A DNA stretch of 64,000 nt from Bacteroidota bacterium (GCA_024640255.1 JAHEFI010000012.1:1-64000), one strand, 5' to 3'; shown: positions 18,580 to 31,590, counted from the first letter of the stretch. Numbers and translations are program-made. Notes: generated by a model not told the origin, from the letters alone.

Positions 18580-19029
18580 ATGAAAAGAATTGAAAGACAT
18601 AGGGCTATTTTAGGAGTGGATGATAAAGCTACTTTAGGTGATCTAAAGAAAGTGTACAGAAAGATTATGATGGAGTGGCACCCTGATAAATTTCAGGACA
18701 GTGAGGAGTCAAAGAAAATGGCAGAGGAGAAGTCTACAAAATTGATTGTATCCTATCATTTTTTAGTAAGTGTTCATCCTGAAACCCATGAAGCTACATT
18801 AACTGAATATACTACTACTATTAATGAAGCTAGTATAGATGATTTTGAATTTAAGTCTGAAATCTTAAGAGTGGTATTCTCAGATGGAAATGAATATGAA
18901 TTTTATGGTGTTCCCAAAGCAATCTATGTAAAACTTGTGAATTCAGACACCCCTGATAGATTTGCAAGAAGGCATATTTATAGTAATTATCTATACAGAA
19001 GTACTTCCAAAATTGTTGGAGGAAACTAG
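18580..19029 (+). CDS. J-domain protein with C-terminal KTSC domain
   Basis: A 149-aa protein. Residues about 5-65 form a J domain with the HPD tripeptide (EWHPDKFQ), the motif that stimulates DnaK ATPase. Residues about 88-140 match the KTSC domain (VVFSDGNEYEFYGVPKAIYVKLV, given here only as a site, then RFARRHI). KTSC domains occur in many bacterial proteins and may bind nucleic acid or protein; their role is not settled. There is no signal peptide, Gly/Phe region or zinc finger, so this is not a canonical DnaJ. It is probably a specialised co-chaperone that directs DnaK to a target. It stands alone with its own promoter. Confidence 0.75.
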   Translation: MKRIERHRAILGVDDKATLGDLKKVYRKIMMEWHPDKFQDSEESKKMAEEKSTKLIVSYHFLVSVHPETHEATLTEYTTTINEASIDDFEFKSEILRVVFSDGNEYEFYGVPKAIYVKLVNSDTPDRFARRHIYSNYLYRSTSKIVGGN

Positions 19030-19134
19030 CTTTTTAAGCCTCTAAGTTCAAACAATTTATAATTTTCCTTGTTATGTAAATAATGGTGGGAATAATCTTC
19101 TATTTTTACCTATAATCGTATCAAAAACAATTAA

Positions 19135-21348
<2,214 letters not shown>

Positions 21349-21368
21349 TTGGATCTTGGAATGTATAG

Positions 21369-21400
21369 AATAACCCTCAAGAAATTGGGGGTTATTTTTT
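21369..21400 (+). terminator. Rho-independent terminator of katG
   Basis: AATAACCCTCAA pairs with TTGGGGGTTATT around GAAA and is followed by T residues, 21 nt after the katG stop. Confidence 0.9.
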
Positions 21401-21401
21401 G

Positions 21402-21600
21402 CAGGACTGTCGGCTTCACTTCGTTTCGCCGACTTCCTAAATGGCGGGCTTACCCAAAGCCTTTCAGGACTGTCAGCTACCGCTGACTTCCTAAATATTT
21501 GGGCGTACCCAAACCCTTTCGCAACTGCTCCGCAGCTGCTTGGGTTTTTTAACGTTCAAGCTTATTCGAGCGAGCTCGAAACGCTCTCGCATTAAAAAAC
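21402..21600. repeat. Structured multi-hairpin element, copy 1 (beside tRNA-Leu)
   Basis: This is a gene-free stretch. A hairpin unit appears twice, starting at 21403 and 21466 (GTCGGC/GCCGAC at 21409-21433 and GTCAGC/GCTGAC at 21472-21487, a compensatory change), each ending in TTCCTAAAT. Each is followed by TACCCAAA[GC]CCTTTC. Then comes a plus-strand terminator-like hairpin (AAACCC/GGGTTT, 21511-21547, with inner GCAACTGC/GCAGCTGC) and a hairpin TTCGAG-CGAG-CTCGAA (21565-21580) before ATTAAAAAAC. The same order of parts recurs at 47972-48118 beside tRNA-Arg. Confidence 0.75.
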
Positions 21601-21624
21601 CCCGTCACTTTCGTGACAGGGTTT
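21594..21624 (-). terminator. Terminator of tRNA-Leu
   Basis: On the minus strand CCCTGTCAC pairs with GTGACGGGG around a GAAA loop and is followed by TTTTTT, directly after the tRNA 3' end. Confidence 0.85.
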
Positions 21625-21625
21625 G

Positions 21626-21709
21626 TGCCCAGAACAGGAATCGAACCTGCACTACCTTGCGATAACCAGATTTTGAGTCTAGCGCGTCTACCAGTTCCGC
21701 CATCTGGGC
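21626..21709 (-). tRNA. tRNA-Leu (anticodon CAA)
   Basis: An 84-nt class II tRNA on the minus strand. The acceptor stem GCCCAGA/TCTGGGC has discriminator A, the anticodon stem is CTAGA/TCTGG with loop CTCAAAA (anticodon CAA), there is a long variable arm, and the T-arm is GCAGG-TTCGATT-CCTGT. CCA is not encoded. It lies between hscB and the structured element. Confidence 0.97.
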
Positions 21710-21750
21710 ATTTTGCACCTATGTGCTCAGCGGGATGCAATATTACGCTA

Positions 21751-22251
21751 TCAGCGGAATTCTGCCAAAATACGATCCAGGTATTTTTTCTTGTAGTAAT
21801 ACTCTTTTATTTGCAGCATTGCTTCTTGGGAAATAGTATCGATTTGATCCATTTCCAGAAAGTCTTTAATAGGTTCCAAGATTTCATCTTGTATGGCTTT
21901 AATTTGACTTAAAATGCTTTGTTTTGAGGCTTCATCATCGGCTTCCATCCAAGCTTCGTTTAATTCCATCATCTCCATTAAGAAAGCAGGGGATAGGGCA
22001 AATTTTTCGTCTGGGGTGATGATTCCCTTTAATTCCAATACATAGGGCAATAATTGGTCTTTATTGTTCAAAAGAGAGAAACCTTTATTGGCTAATGCAG
22101 ATCTTTCCAATGCCTCATCCTGTTCATATGAATTACTTTGCGCAAACTTATCAGGGTGTGATGCTCGCTGGATATCCATAAAAGCAGCCCTTAATTTGTT
22201 GGTGTCAACCTTAAAACCAATTGGAAGGTCAAATAATGCAAAATAATTCAT
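21751..22251 (-). CDS. hscB: Fe-S cluster co-chaperone HscB
   Basis: A 166-aa protein with an N-terminal J domain (about 1-75, containing ASHPDKF with the HPD motif) and a C-terminal helical domain rich in acidic residues (MEMMELNEAWMEADDE) that in HscB binds the scaffold IscU. It works with an Hsp70 (HscA or DnaK) to release Fe-S clusters from IscU. No isc or suf genes are adjacent. The length matches the family (about 170 aa). It is transcribed towards tRNA-Leu, 41 nt away, so the two may share transcription. Confidence 0.9.
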   Translation of the reverse strand: MNYFALFDLPIGFKVDTNKLRAAFMDIQRASHPDKFAQSNSYEQDEALERSALANKGFSLLNNKDQLLPYVLELKGIITPDEKFALSPAFLMEMMELNEAWMEADDEASKQSILSQIKAIQDEILEPIKDFLEMDQIDTISQEAMLQIKEYYYKKKYLDRILAEFR

Positions 22252-22340
22252 TGTCTATTTCGTGTGTGATGTAAAATTACCAAATTGACCGTATTCGCCT
22301 TTATTAAAGAGGGAAAACTTCTTTTAATAAAAAGAGTGTC

Positions 22341-23075
22341 TTAGAATTGCAAATAATATTCTTTTAATAAGCCTTTAAATACTTCAGTGTATTCGTTATT
22401 GGATTCTTTTATAAATAGCTTATTTCTTTCTATACTTGTTGGCTTCTGAGTTGTTTTTTTAAATTGAAGAAAGCTTCTAAAAGGCAATTGTTTTTCTTTA
22501 TTGAATACGGTGGTGTCTTCTATTAATTGTAATCCATTTGCTTCCATATGTTTTTGCATGGTATAGGCGCGAATGGAAGGGATAATTACAAAAAACAAAC
22601 CTTCATTGCTTAACAATTTTGATACTACTTCTGCGAATGTTTCCCATGGCAATGCTACACTATGTGCCGCTAAATTTTTATTATTATCTGGAGAGGGTAG
22701 ATCTGTTTCAAAAAATGGCGGATTAGAAATAATGCAATCAAATTGATCTGAAATTGTTTGAGCGTATTCTTGTATAGAAATATTCACTACTGTTAATCTT
22801 TCTTTCCAAGGGCTTAATCCAAAATTGGAATTGGCTTCATTTGCTGCATTGGGTTCTATTTCAACTGCTGTAATTTTTGCAATGGTATTTTTTTGTGCTA
22901 CCATTAAACTTAATAAACCAGTTCCAGTACCAATATCTAAAATAGAGGATGACTTTTGTAGTATTTCATGTTCAATGGCCCATGCACCAAATAAACATGC
23001 ATCAGTACATACTTTCATTGAAGTATGCTCCTGATGCACGATAAATTTTTTGAACTGAAAAAAGGTGTTCGCCAT
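22341..23075 (-). CDS. TrmN6-like tRNA1(Val) adenine-37 N6-methyltransferase
   Basis: A 244-aa class I SAM-dependent methyltransferase. Motif I is DIGTGTGLLSLMVAQ (about residues 47-61) and the N6-adenine motif is SNPPFFETDLPS (about 117-128), as in YfiC/TrmN6, which methylates A37 of tRNA-Val. The start is 10 nt after the sdhB stop, so it is probably the last gene of the sdhCAB transcript. The family assignment is firm; the exact RNA site is inferred from E. coli YfiC. An A/T-rich inverted repeat (about 22299-22332) lies just upstream of the stop-distal side between this gene and hscB and could be a weak terminator. Confidence 0.82.
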   Translation of the reverse strand: MANTFFQFKKFIVHQEHTSMKVCTDACLFGAWAIEHEILQKSSSILDIGTGTGLLSLMVAQKNTIAKITAVEIEPNAANEANSNFGLSPWKERLTVVNISIQEYAQTISDQFDCIISNPPFFETDLPSPDNNKNLAAHSVALPWETFAEVVSKLLSNEGLFFVIIPSIRAYTMQKHMEANGLQLIEDTTVFNKEKQLPFRSFLQFKKTTQKPTSIERNKLFIKESNNEYTEVFKGLLKEYYLQF

Positions 23076-23085
23076 TGAGCAGAAA

Positions 23086-23847
23086 CTATTCTGAAGTTAA
23101 GCTTGCACCTAAGTATTCTTTATTCAATCTAGCAATGTTTGCAATAGAAATTTCTTTTGGACAAGCAGCTTCACAAGCACCTGTATTAGTACAAGAACCA
23201 AATCCTTCTTTGTCCATTTGCGCTACCATGTTTAATACACGAGATTTTCTCTCTGGCGCCCCTTGTGGTAATAATGCCAAGTGAGATACTTTAGCACTCA
23301 AGAACAACATAGCAGAACTATTTTTACAAGCAGCTACACAAGCACCACAACCAATACACATTGCTGATGCGAAAGCTTCATCTGCTTTTTCTTTTTCAAT
23401 AGGTAAACTATTTCCGTCTACAGCATTACCTGTATTTACACTCACATAACCACCTGCTTGGATGATTCTATCAAATGCGCTTCTATCAACCGTTAAATCT
23501 TTTACAATAGGGAAAGAGTTAGCTCTCCATGGCTCAATGGTAATAGTGTCACCATCTTTGAAGGCACGCATGTGTAATTGACATGTTGTGTTTGCTTGCC
23601 AAGGACCATGTGGCTTACCATCAATATACAAAGAGCACATACCGCAAATACCTTCTCTACAATCGTGGTCAAAAGCAACTGGTTCGCCTCCTTCTGTAAT
23701 TAATTTTTCATTTAAAACATCCAACATTTCTAAAAAGGACATTTCTTCTGAGATGCCATTTAATTCGTATGTTTTGAAAGCACCTGATGTATTAGCATTC
23801 TTTTGGCGCCATACTTTTAGTTTTAAATTCAATTCTTTATGTGACAT
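23086..23847 (-). CDS. sdhB: Succinate dehydrogenase/fumarate reductase iron-sulfur subunit
   Basis: A 253-aa electron-transfer subunit. The [2Fe-2S] ligands are in [15 protein letters not shown] plus a downstream Cys (NTTCQ). The ferredoxin-like domain has [11 protein letters not shown] and [12 protein letters not shown] for the [4Fe-4S] and [3Fe-4S] clusters. It passes electrons from SdhA flavin to the membrane quinone site of SdhC in complex II. It is third in the sdhC-sdhA-sdhB order, the type B arrangement usual in Bacteroidota. Confidence 0.96.
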   Translation of the reverse strand: MSHKELNLKLKVWRQKNANTSGAFKTYELNGISEEMSFLEMLDVLNEKLITEGGEPVAFDHDCREGICGMCSLYIDGKPHGPWQANTTCQLHMRAFKDGDTITIEPWRANSFPIVKDLTVDRSAFDRIIQAGGYVSVNTGNAVDGNSLPIEKEKADEAFASAMCIGCGACVAACKNSSAMLFLSAKVSHLALLPQGAPERKSRVLNMVAQMDKEGFGSCTNTGACEAACPKEISIANIARLNKEYLGASLTSE

Positions 23848-23883
23848 ATCTTAAAAGTTATCTGTTTATTAAAATGGATCTTT

Positions 23884-25857
23884 TTATTTGTAGTTTCTTT
23901 GAGAAGGTTTGATAACATCATACTTCAACTCTTCTTTATGTAATTGCCACTCATGATCGGCTTTTGCTTCCCATGCAGCTACATACATAAATTTCTCGTC
24001 GTCTCTTAATGCTTCACCATCTGGTGTTTGGTATTCTTCTCTAAAGTGACCACCACAACTTTCTTCTCTATTTAATGCATCAACACACATTAATTCTCCT
24101 AATTCAATAAAGTCTGCCACTCGATTTGCTTTATCTAATTCAGGATTGAATTCGTTGATCTCTCCAGGTATTCTAACATCACTCCAGAATTCTTTTTTCA
24201 AAGCTTGCACTTCTGCAATAGCTTGTTTCAATCCTTCTGCATTTCTTGCCATTCCGCATTTATCCCAGATAATCTTACCTAAACGCTTATGGAAACTCTC
24301 TACAGATTGTTTACCATTAATATTCTTTAAAGTATTTATTCTATCTGCAACAGCTTTCTCAGCTGCTTCAAATGCTGGATGAGTTGTAGGAATTGGAGCG
24401 TTATAAATTTCGTCTGCTAAATTGTTTCCTAAAGTGTAAGGAATTACAAAGTATCCATCCGCTAAACCTTGCATCAAAGCACTCGCTCCTAAACGGTTGG
24501 CACCATGATCACTAAAGTTTGCTTCACCTAATGCATATAAACCAGGAACAGTTGTTTGTAATTCATAATCTACCCATAATCCACCCATTGTGTAGTGAAC
24601 AGCAGGATAAATTCTCATCGGTACTTCATATGGATTTTCGCCAGTGATCTTAGCATACATATCAAATAAGTTGCCATATTTTTCTTTTACCACTTCTTTA
24701 CCCAAAGCGATAATTTCATCATGACTTACATTGCCTAATCCTTTTTTGCTAACTTCTGTTTTACCATATCTTTCAATCGCAGCTGCATAATCTAAATAAA
24801 CCGCTTGCTTAGAAGTACCTACACCATAACCAGCATCACATCTTTCTTTTGCAGCTCTTGACGCTACGTCTCTTGGTACTAAATTACCGAAAGCAGGGTA
24901 GCGACGCTCTAAATAATAATCTCTTTCTTCTTCTGGAATATCGTTTGGTTTACGCGTATCTCCTTTTGCTTTTGGTACCCAAATTCTACCATCATTTCTT
25001 AAAGACTCTGACATCAAAGTCAATTTAGATTGATGATCACCACTTACTGGAATACAAGTAGGGTGGATTTGAGTGAAACAAGGATTTGCAAAATAGGCTC
25101 CTTGCTTATGCGCTTTCCATGCAGCAGTTACATTGGAACCCATTGCATTGGTTGATAAGTAGAATACGTTACCATATCCACCAGTGCATAATAATACTGC
25201 ATATCCAAAATGTCTTTCTAATTCACCTGTAACTAAATTACGAGCAATAATGCCTTTTGCTGCACCATCTACCTTTACTACATCTAACATTTCGTGACGC
25301 GCAAACATTTGCACATTTCCTAATGCTACCTGACGCTCTAATGCTTGGTATGCTCCAATTAATAATTGTTGTCCTGTTTGACCAGCAGCATAGAAAGTTC
25401 TTTGTACTTGTGTACCACCAAAACTTCTATTACTTAATAATCCACCATATTCACGAGCAAAAGGAACACCTTGTGCAACGCATTGGTCAATAATATTAGT
25501 ACTTACTTCTGCTAAACGATGAACGTTTGCTTCACGCGCTCTATAGTCACCACCTTTAATAGTGTCATAGAATAATCTAAATACACTATCACCATCGTTT
25601 TGATAATTTTTAGCAGCATTAATTCCACCTTGTGCTGCAATGGAGTGCGCACGACGTGGACTATCCTGAAAACAAAATGCTTTTACTTTATAACCCATTT
25701 CTCCAAGAGATGCAGCTGCAGATGCACCGGCTAAGCCAGTACCCACAACAATTACTTCCATCTTTCTTTTATTAGCTGGGTTAACTAATTTACAATGACC
25801 TTTATAATCTACCCATTTGTCATCTAATTGTCCAGCAGGTATTTTAGCGTTTAACAT
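23884..25857 (-). CDS. sdhA: Succinate dehydrogenase/fumarate reductase flavoprotein subunit
   Basis: A 657-aa FAD-binding catalytic subunit that oxidises succinate to fumarate. The Rossmann motif is [19 protein letters not shown] (about 36-54) and the segment for covalent FAD attachment is [14 protein letters not shown]. Active-site segments IHPTCIP and [13 protein letters not shown] are intact. It is longer than the E. coli protein (588 aa), as expected for type B enzymes. It lies 50 nt after sdhC and 36 nt before sdhB. Confidence 0.97.
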   Translation of the reverse strand: MLNAKIPAGQLDDKWVDYKGHCKLVNPANKRKMEVIVVGTGLAGASAAASLGEMGYKVKAFCFQDSPRRAHSIAAQGGINAAKNYQNDGDSVFRLFYDTIKGGDYRAREANVHRLAEVSTNIIDQCVAQGVPFAREYGGLLSNRSFGGTQVQRTFYAAGQTGQQLLIGAYQALERQVALGNVQMFARHEMLDVVKVDGAAKGIIARNLVTGELERHFGYAVLLCTGGYGNVFYLSTNAMGSNVTAAWKAHKQGAYFANPCFTQIHPTCIPVSGDHQSKLTLMSESLRNDGRIWVPKAKGDTRKPNDIPEEERDYYLERRYPAFGNLVPRDVASRAAKERCDAGYGVGTSKQAVYLDYAAAIERYGKTEVSKKGLGNVSHDEIIALGKEVVKEKYGNLFDMYAKITGENPYEVPMRIYPAVHYTMGGLWVDYELQTTVPGLYALGEANFSDHGANRLGASALMQGLADGYFVIPYTLGNNLADEIYNAPIPTTHPAFEAAEKAVADRINTLKNINGKQSVESFHKRLGKIIWDKCGMARNAEGLKQAIAEVQALKKEFWSDVRIPGEINEFNPELDKANRVADFIELGELMCVDALNREESCGGHFREEYQTPDGEALRDDEKFMYVAAWEAKADHEWQLHKEELKYDVIKPSQRNYK

Positions 25858-25907
25858 AGTTCAATCTTTTATCAATCAGTTTGTATAATAAGGTTAGTTG
25901 ATTTGAA

Positions 25908-26606
25908 TTATTTAATCCAATCAAAATAAAAGCTAATAGGCATCAAAGCAAAAATCAATGGAATTAAAATAGCAAAACCATATCCAATGCTTGAAATTAA
26001 TGCATGGTATCTTCTATTGTGCACGCCTATTGTTTTGAAAGCACTTTGGAATCCATGGGCTAAGTGATAAGCCAAAGATCCACATGCTAAAACATATAAG
26101 ATTACAATGTATGGATTAGTAAATACTGCATCCATTTCTGCATACAAATTGTGTAATTCAACACCATTGTGATTTACAGTGCCTAATGCTTTGATATTTC
26201 CAATACCGCCTAATCTACTAGGTGTCCAAAAATGATAAATATGTGCAATTAAGAATAATAAAATTAAGGTTCCCAAAATAGCCATGCTTCTGCTATACCA
26301 TTTACTACCTTTAGTGTAACTCACTGCATATCCAACAGATCTTTTTGTTCTGTTTTCTAGGGTTAATAAATAACCTTGGTAGATATGTAAAAAGATACCA
26401 AGGAATAATCCAATTTCTAAAATTCGAGGTACCGCATTGCTACCCATAAAATGGCCAGCTTTATTAAACATCAATCCACCATCATTTGCCCAAATGGTTG
26501 CGTTTAATCCAGCATGTACAATCAAAAAAAGAATTAGAAAAATACCCGTGAAGCCCATGATCAATTTTTTTCCCACGGAGGAAGTAAACATTTGTTTAAA
26601 GGTCAT
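25908..26606 (-). CDS. sdhC: Succinate dehydrogenase cytochrome b subunit
   Basis: A 232-aa membrane anchor with five hydrophobic segments and several His residues fit for two haem b groups (FLIVHAGLN, LFLGIFLHIYQGY, LLFLIAHIYHFW, LAYHLAHGFQSAF). A single fused anchor with no sdhD fits the type B succinate:menaquinone reductase. It is first in the operon; a TAnnTTTG box lies 24 nt upstream. Confidence 0.95.
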   Translation of the reverse strand: MTFKQMFTSSVGKKLIMGFTGIFLILFLIVHAGLNATIWANDGGLMFNKAGHFMGSNAVPRILEIGLFLGIFLHIYQGYLLTLENRTKRSVGYAVSYTKGSKWYSRSMAILGTLILLFLIAHIYHFWTPSRLGGIGNIKALGTVNHNGVELHNLYAEMDAVFTNPYIVILYVLACGSLAYHLAHGFQSAFKTIGVHNRRYHALISSIGYGFAILIPLIFALMPISFYFDWIK

Positions 26607-26630
26607 AATTGCAGATTTTTAAAATCGATG

Positions 26631-26638
26631 CAAAAGTA
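26631..26638 (-). promoter_or_regulatory. Putative -7 element of the sdhCAB operon
   Basis: Minus-strand TACTTTTG fits TAnnTTTG, followed by CATCG and a 24-nt leader to the sdhC ATG. Confidence 0.5.
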
Positions 26639-26782
26639 ACAAGGATTTTCTAACTACACTTAAATCGTTCTATGTTTTTGAGCATCAATACTGAATACCT
26701 TAACAAATTGTGCATTTAGATAAGTTAATGACCACTTGTATAAAATTCTCCAGCCTTCGGGACTTTGGCTTAATTTTACTTT

Positions 26783-28030
26783 ATGATAAAAGTGCTTTCT
26801 ATCCTTTGGAATAGCTTCAAAATGGCCCTACAGGAGCTAAAAGTGAACAAATTAAGAACCTTTCTTTCCTTATTTGGTATCACTATTGGTATTTTCTGCA
26901 TTATTGGGGTATTAGCTACCATCGATAGTTTAAAGGCAAAAATAAAAACCGACTTATCAAGTTTTGGTAACAATACAATTTATATAGACAAATGGGATTA
27001 TAGCGGTGGCCCTGAATATCCTTGGTGGAAATTCATGAAAAGGCCAAGTATGAAGATTGAGGAAATGGACATTATCAAGAAGAAGAGCAATTTGGCTTCT
27101 AATATGGCTTTCTTCATCTCTACACAATCAAGCTTTACGCAGGAAGAGAATATCTTAAAAGGGGTTAATATTTACGGCGTTACCAATGAATATAAGGCGG
27201 TTCAAAGCTTTAATATTGGTTTTGGTAGGTATTTCTCTGAAGCCGATTTTTTAAGGAGTGGACCACAAGGGGTAATTGGATACAAGGTTGCAGAAGAACT
27301 TTTCGGAAAAGCCGAAAAAGCATTGGGTAAAACCATTTCCTATGGTGGCAGAAGATTATTGGTTATTGGAATTATTGAAAAACAGGGAAGTGCTTTAATT
27401 GGGGGATTTGATTATGATAAATCAGTAATTGTTACTTATAATTATTTTGCTTCTGTATTTAATCCAGACAATTCAAATCCTTATATCATGGTGCAAGCAA
27501 AACCAGGTGTTCCATCTGCTTTATTGCAACAAGAATTAACTGGGGTAATGCGTCAGGTTAGAAAACTAAGTCCTACTCAAGAAGATAATTTTACTTGCAA
27601 TGATGTGGCTCAATTCAAAGATCAAATTGATAGTGTTTTTAAATCTATTAATAGTGGGGGTTGGGCTATTGCAGGGCTGTCATTAATAGTAGGGGCTTTT
27701 GGAGTAGCCAATATTATGTTTGTTACGGTTAGAGAAAGAACCAGCCAAATTGGTTTGAAAAAAGCCATTGGTGCAAAGAGTTCCACTATTTTATATGAGT
27801 TCTTATTAGAGAGTGCTTTCTTATGTATCATAGGGGGCTTAGTGGGGTTATTCCTTGTTTGGATACTCACTGTGGCATTAGGTTCTGTATTGCCATTCCC
27901 TTTACATATTGCACCTAGTATTGTATTTTTAGCACTCAGTATTTGTATCGTTTTAGGGGTTATTTCTGGTATCATTCCAGCATCCATTGCTGCTAAAATG
28001 AATCCAGTGGAAGCAATTAGGACTAAGTAG
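26783..28030 (+). CDS. MacB/FtsX-type ABC transporter permease
   Basis: A 415-aa membrane protein with the MacB topology: one N-terminal helix (about 21-42, TFLSLFGITIGIFCIIGVLA), a large periplasmic domain (about 45-280), then three helices forming the FtsX domain (about 290-410). The conserved cytoplasmic loop is present (RERTSQIGLKKAIGAKSS), as is the ending MNPVEAIRTK. Members move lipoproteins, peptides or drugs, or act as mechanotransmitters. No ATPase or membrane-fusion gene is adjacent, so its partners are encoded elsewhere. The stop lies only 15 nt before the tsaD start. Confidence 0.88.
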   Translation: MIKVLSILWNSFKMALQELKVNKLRTFLSLFGITIGIFCIIGVLATIDSLKAKIKTDLSSFGNNTIYIDKWDYSGGPEYPWWKFMKRPSMKIEEMDIIKKKSNLASNMAFFISTQSSFTQEENILKGVNIYGVTNEYKAVQSFNIGFGRYFSEADFLRSGPQGVIGYKVAEELFGKAEKALGKTISYGGRRLLVIGIIEKQGSALIGGFDYDKSVIVTYNYFASVFNPDNSNPYIMVQAKPGVPSALLQQELTGVMRQVRKLSPTQEDNFTCNDVAQFKDQIDSVFKSINSGGWAIAGLSLIVGAFGVANIMFVTVRERTSQIGLKKAIGAKSSTILYEFLLESAFLCIIGGLVGLFLVWILTVALGSVLPFPLHIAPSIVFLALSICIVLGVISGIIPASIAAKMNPVEAIRTK

Positions 28031-28038
28031 TATCTTTG
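28031..28038 (+). promoter_or_regulatory. Putative -7 element (TATCTTTG) of tsaD
   Basis: A perfect TAnnTTTG match placed between the permease stop and the TTG start at 28046, 7 nt away. A transcript from here would have almost no leader. Confidence 0.5.
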
Positions 28039-28045
28039 CCTTCCA

Positions 28046-29065
28046 TTGAACAAGCCAATTACTATATTAGCTATTGAATCATCTTGTGATGAAACTGCTG
28101 CATCTATTGTAGTGGATGGAAAAATTTTATCCAATTTTATTGCGAATCAAACCATTCATGAAACATATGGTGGTGTGGTGCCTGAATTAGCCAGTAGGGC
28201 ACATATGGAAAACATTGTTCCTGTAGTAGATGCGGCTATTAAAAAAGCATTTCCTTTAATCACTAAACAAGAGGCATTGGCACAAATAGATGCCATTGCA
28301 TTTACGCAAGCTCCAGGTTTAATTGGTTCTTTATTAGTGGGGGCTCAATTTGCAAAATCATTGGCATTAAGTTTGAATAAACCTTTGATAAGTGTGCATC
28401 ATATGCAAGCCCATGTGTTGGCTAATTTAATTGATGACCCTGCACCATCTTTTCCTTTCTTATGTTTAACAGTAAGCGGAGGGCACACACAAATTGTACA
28501 ATGTAATAGCGCTTCTGATTTAAAAATTATTGGTGAAACCATTGATGATGCTGCAGGTGAAGCATTTGATAAAATTGCAAAAATTATTGGCCTTCCTTAT
28601 CCCGGCGGACCATTAATGGATAAATTAGCACAAGAAGGTAATCCTTTGGCTTTTGAATTTGCTAAGCCTAGTGTCCCTGATTTGAATTATTCTTTCAGTG
28701 GTTTAAAAACAAGTGTCTTATATTTTTTACAAAAACAAGCACCTGATTTTATTGAAAATAATAAGGCAGATTTATGTGCTTCTGTTCAATACACCATTGT
28801 AACAATTCTTTTGAAAAAGCTTAAAAAAGCCATGCAAGAAACAGGTATCAAAGAGATCTGTATTGCTGGTGGTGTAAGTGCCAATAGTGGACTAAGAAAG
28901 GGTATTCAAGAATTGGGAGATAAAATGAAAGCCAAGGTTTATTTACCTCAGTTTCAATATTGTACCGACAATGCTGCAATGATTGCCATTACTGCACATT
29001 ATAAGTACTTGGCTGGTGCTTTTGATACCCTAGATATTACTGCAAGTGCAAGATCTAATTGGTAA
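28046..29065 (+). CDS. tsaD: tRNA N6-adenosine threonylcarbamoyltransferase TsaD
   Basis: A 339-aa protein of the Kae1/TsaD family. It transfers threonylcarbamoyl to A37 of ANN-decoding tRNAs, together with TsaB/C/E encoded elsewhere. The N terminus ILAIESSCDETAAS, the metal-binding HHMQAH, and VSGGHTQIV are conserved. The start is TTG at 28046: no ATG or GTG lies between the promoter-like box and the conserved IESSCDE. TcdA, which cyclises the same modification, is encoded at 48284. Confidence 0.96.
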   Translation: MNKPITILAIESSCDETAASIVVDGKILSNFIANQTIHETYGGVVPELASRAHMENIVPVVDAAIKKAFPLITKQEALAQIDAIAFTQAPGLIGSLLVGAQFAKSLALSLNKPLISVHHMQAHVLANLIDDPAPSFPFLCLTVSGGHTQIVQCNSASDLKIIGETIDDAAGEAFDKIAKIIGLPYPGGPLMDKLAQEGNPLAFEFAKPSVPDLNYSFSGLKTSVLYFLQKQAPDFIENNKADLCASVQYTIVTILLKKLKKAMQETGIKEICIAGGVSANSGLRKGIQELGDKMKAKVYLPQFQYCTDNAAMIAITAHYKYLAGAFDTLDITASARSNW

Positions 29066-29077
29066 GCTGAAATAGCT

Positions 29078-30733
<1,656 letters not shown>

Positions 30734-30817
30734 TCAATAAGTTAGCAATATTTTGCCTTTTTAGGCGTTTGAAAGAAAAAAACTATAAAATAAATGGGAT
30801 AGTAAGGGTTATTTACT

Positions 30818-30825
30818 TACCTTTG
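30818..30825 (+). promoter_or_regulatory. Putative -7 element (TACCTTTG) of the rpmB operon
   Basis: TAnnTTTG match followed by ccgtcc, 23 nt before the rpmB ATG. Confidence 0.55.
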
Positions 30826-30848
30826 CCGTCCGTAAAAATTAATTTCTC

Positions 30849-31085
30849 ATGGCTAGAGTATGTCAAATAACTGGTAAGAAGCCGATGACTGGAAACAGCG
30901 TATCGCATTCTAATATCAAAACAAAGCGTCGCTTTCTTCCTAATTTACAGAAGAAGCGTTTCTTCTTTGCAGAAGAAGATCGTTGGATCACTTTGAAAGT
31001 ATCTACTGATGCATTAAGAACTATCAACAAGAATGGTTTAGGTGCAGTAGTAAAAGATTTAAGAGCAGCTGGCGAAAAAATCTAA
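30849..31085 (+). CDS. rpmB: 50S ribosomal protein L28
   Basis: A 78-aa basic protein with the L28 N terminus [20 protein letters not shown] and the conserved [10 protein letters not shown]. It is part of the large subunit near the E site. It is first in a three-gene unit with rpmG (36 nt later) and the DUF4295 gene. L28 next to L33 is a common bacterial arrangement. Confidence 0.98.
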   Translation: MARVCQITGKKPMTGNSVSHSNIKTKRRFLPNLQKKRFFFAEEDRWITLKVSTDALRTINKNGLGAVVKDLRAAGEKI

Positions 31086-31121
31086 GTAAACACAAGTAAT
31101 AAAGTATAATAATATACCATC

Positions 31122-31304
31122 ATGGCACGTAAAGGAAACAGAGTTCAAGTAATATTAGAATGCACAGAGCATAAAGCAACTGGCATGGCTGGAACTAGTC
31201 GTTATATTACTACTAAGAACAAAAAGAATACTCCAGATCGTTTGGAGTTCAAGAAGTACAACCCAATTTTGAAAAAAGTAACTCTTCACAAAGAAATTAA
31301 ATAA
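31122..31304 (+). CDS. rpmG: 50S ribosomal protein L33
   Basis: A 60-aa protein with [12 protein letters not shown] and the typical [24 protein letters not shown] core ending in TLHKEIK. It lacks the CxxC zinc ribbon pairs of the C+ type, so it is the zinc-independent (C-) form. It sits between rpmB and the DUF4295 gene. Confidence 0.97.
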   Translation: MARKGNRVQVILECTEHKATGMAGTSRYITTKNKKNTPDRLEFKKYNPILKKVTLHKEIK

Positions 31305-31306
31305 TC

Positions 31307-31480
31307 ATGGCAAAAGCAGCATCTAAAAACGCGAAAGTAAAGGATTTAAAAGCTTCTGCTGAAGCTAAAAACTGGACAAAAGTGATCAAAGCTATCCGTA
31401 GCCCAAAAACAGGCGCGTATACTTTCAAAGAGAACATTGTTCACAAGGATAAAGTATCTGAATTCTTAGCAGCGAAATAA
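31307..31480 (+). CDS. DUF4295 small basic protein
   Basis: A 57-aa Lys/Ala-rich protein (MAKAASKNAKVKDLKASA to VSEFLAAK) that begins 2 nt after the rpmG stop. It matches DUF4295, a family found in Bacteroidota and encoded right after rpmG. The close coupling to two ribosomal genes and the basic composition suggest a ribosome-associated protein; this is inferred from position, and no enzymatic motif is visible. Confidence 0.88.
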   Translation: MAKAASKNAKVKDLKASAEAKNWTKVIKAIRSPKTGAYTFKENIVHKDKVSEFLAAK

Positions 31481-31510
31481 TCGCTTCTACTACTTTTCGA
31501 ATAATATTAT

Positions 31511-31541
31511 AAAAGCTTTCCTTCTTGGAAGGCTTTTTTTA
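31511..31541 (+). terminator. Terminator of the rpmB-rpmG-DUF4295 operon
   Basis: AAAAGCTTTCC-TTCTT-GGAAGGCTTTTTTT, 30 nt after the last stop. Confidence 0.88.
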
Positions 31542-31578
31542 TCAGTACTATTTAATCCCTTTGGGACTTTGTTTTTAT

Positions 31579-31586
31579 TAACTTTG
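31579..31586 (+). promoter_or_regulatory. Putative -7 element (TAACTTTG) of ftsY
   Basis: TAnnTTTG match only 4 nt before the ftsY ATG, with a TTG at 31561-31563 as a possible upstream element. The expected start site would be at or within a few bases of the ATG. Confidence 0.5.
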
Positions 31587-31590
31587 TTAT

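Noticed and set aside
21549..21912. Open frames running through tRNA-Leu on both strands
   Set aside because: They are translations of the tRNA and its terminator; the tRNA structure explains the sequence.
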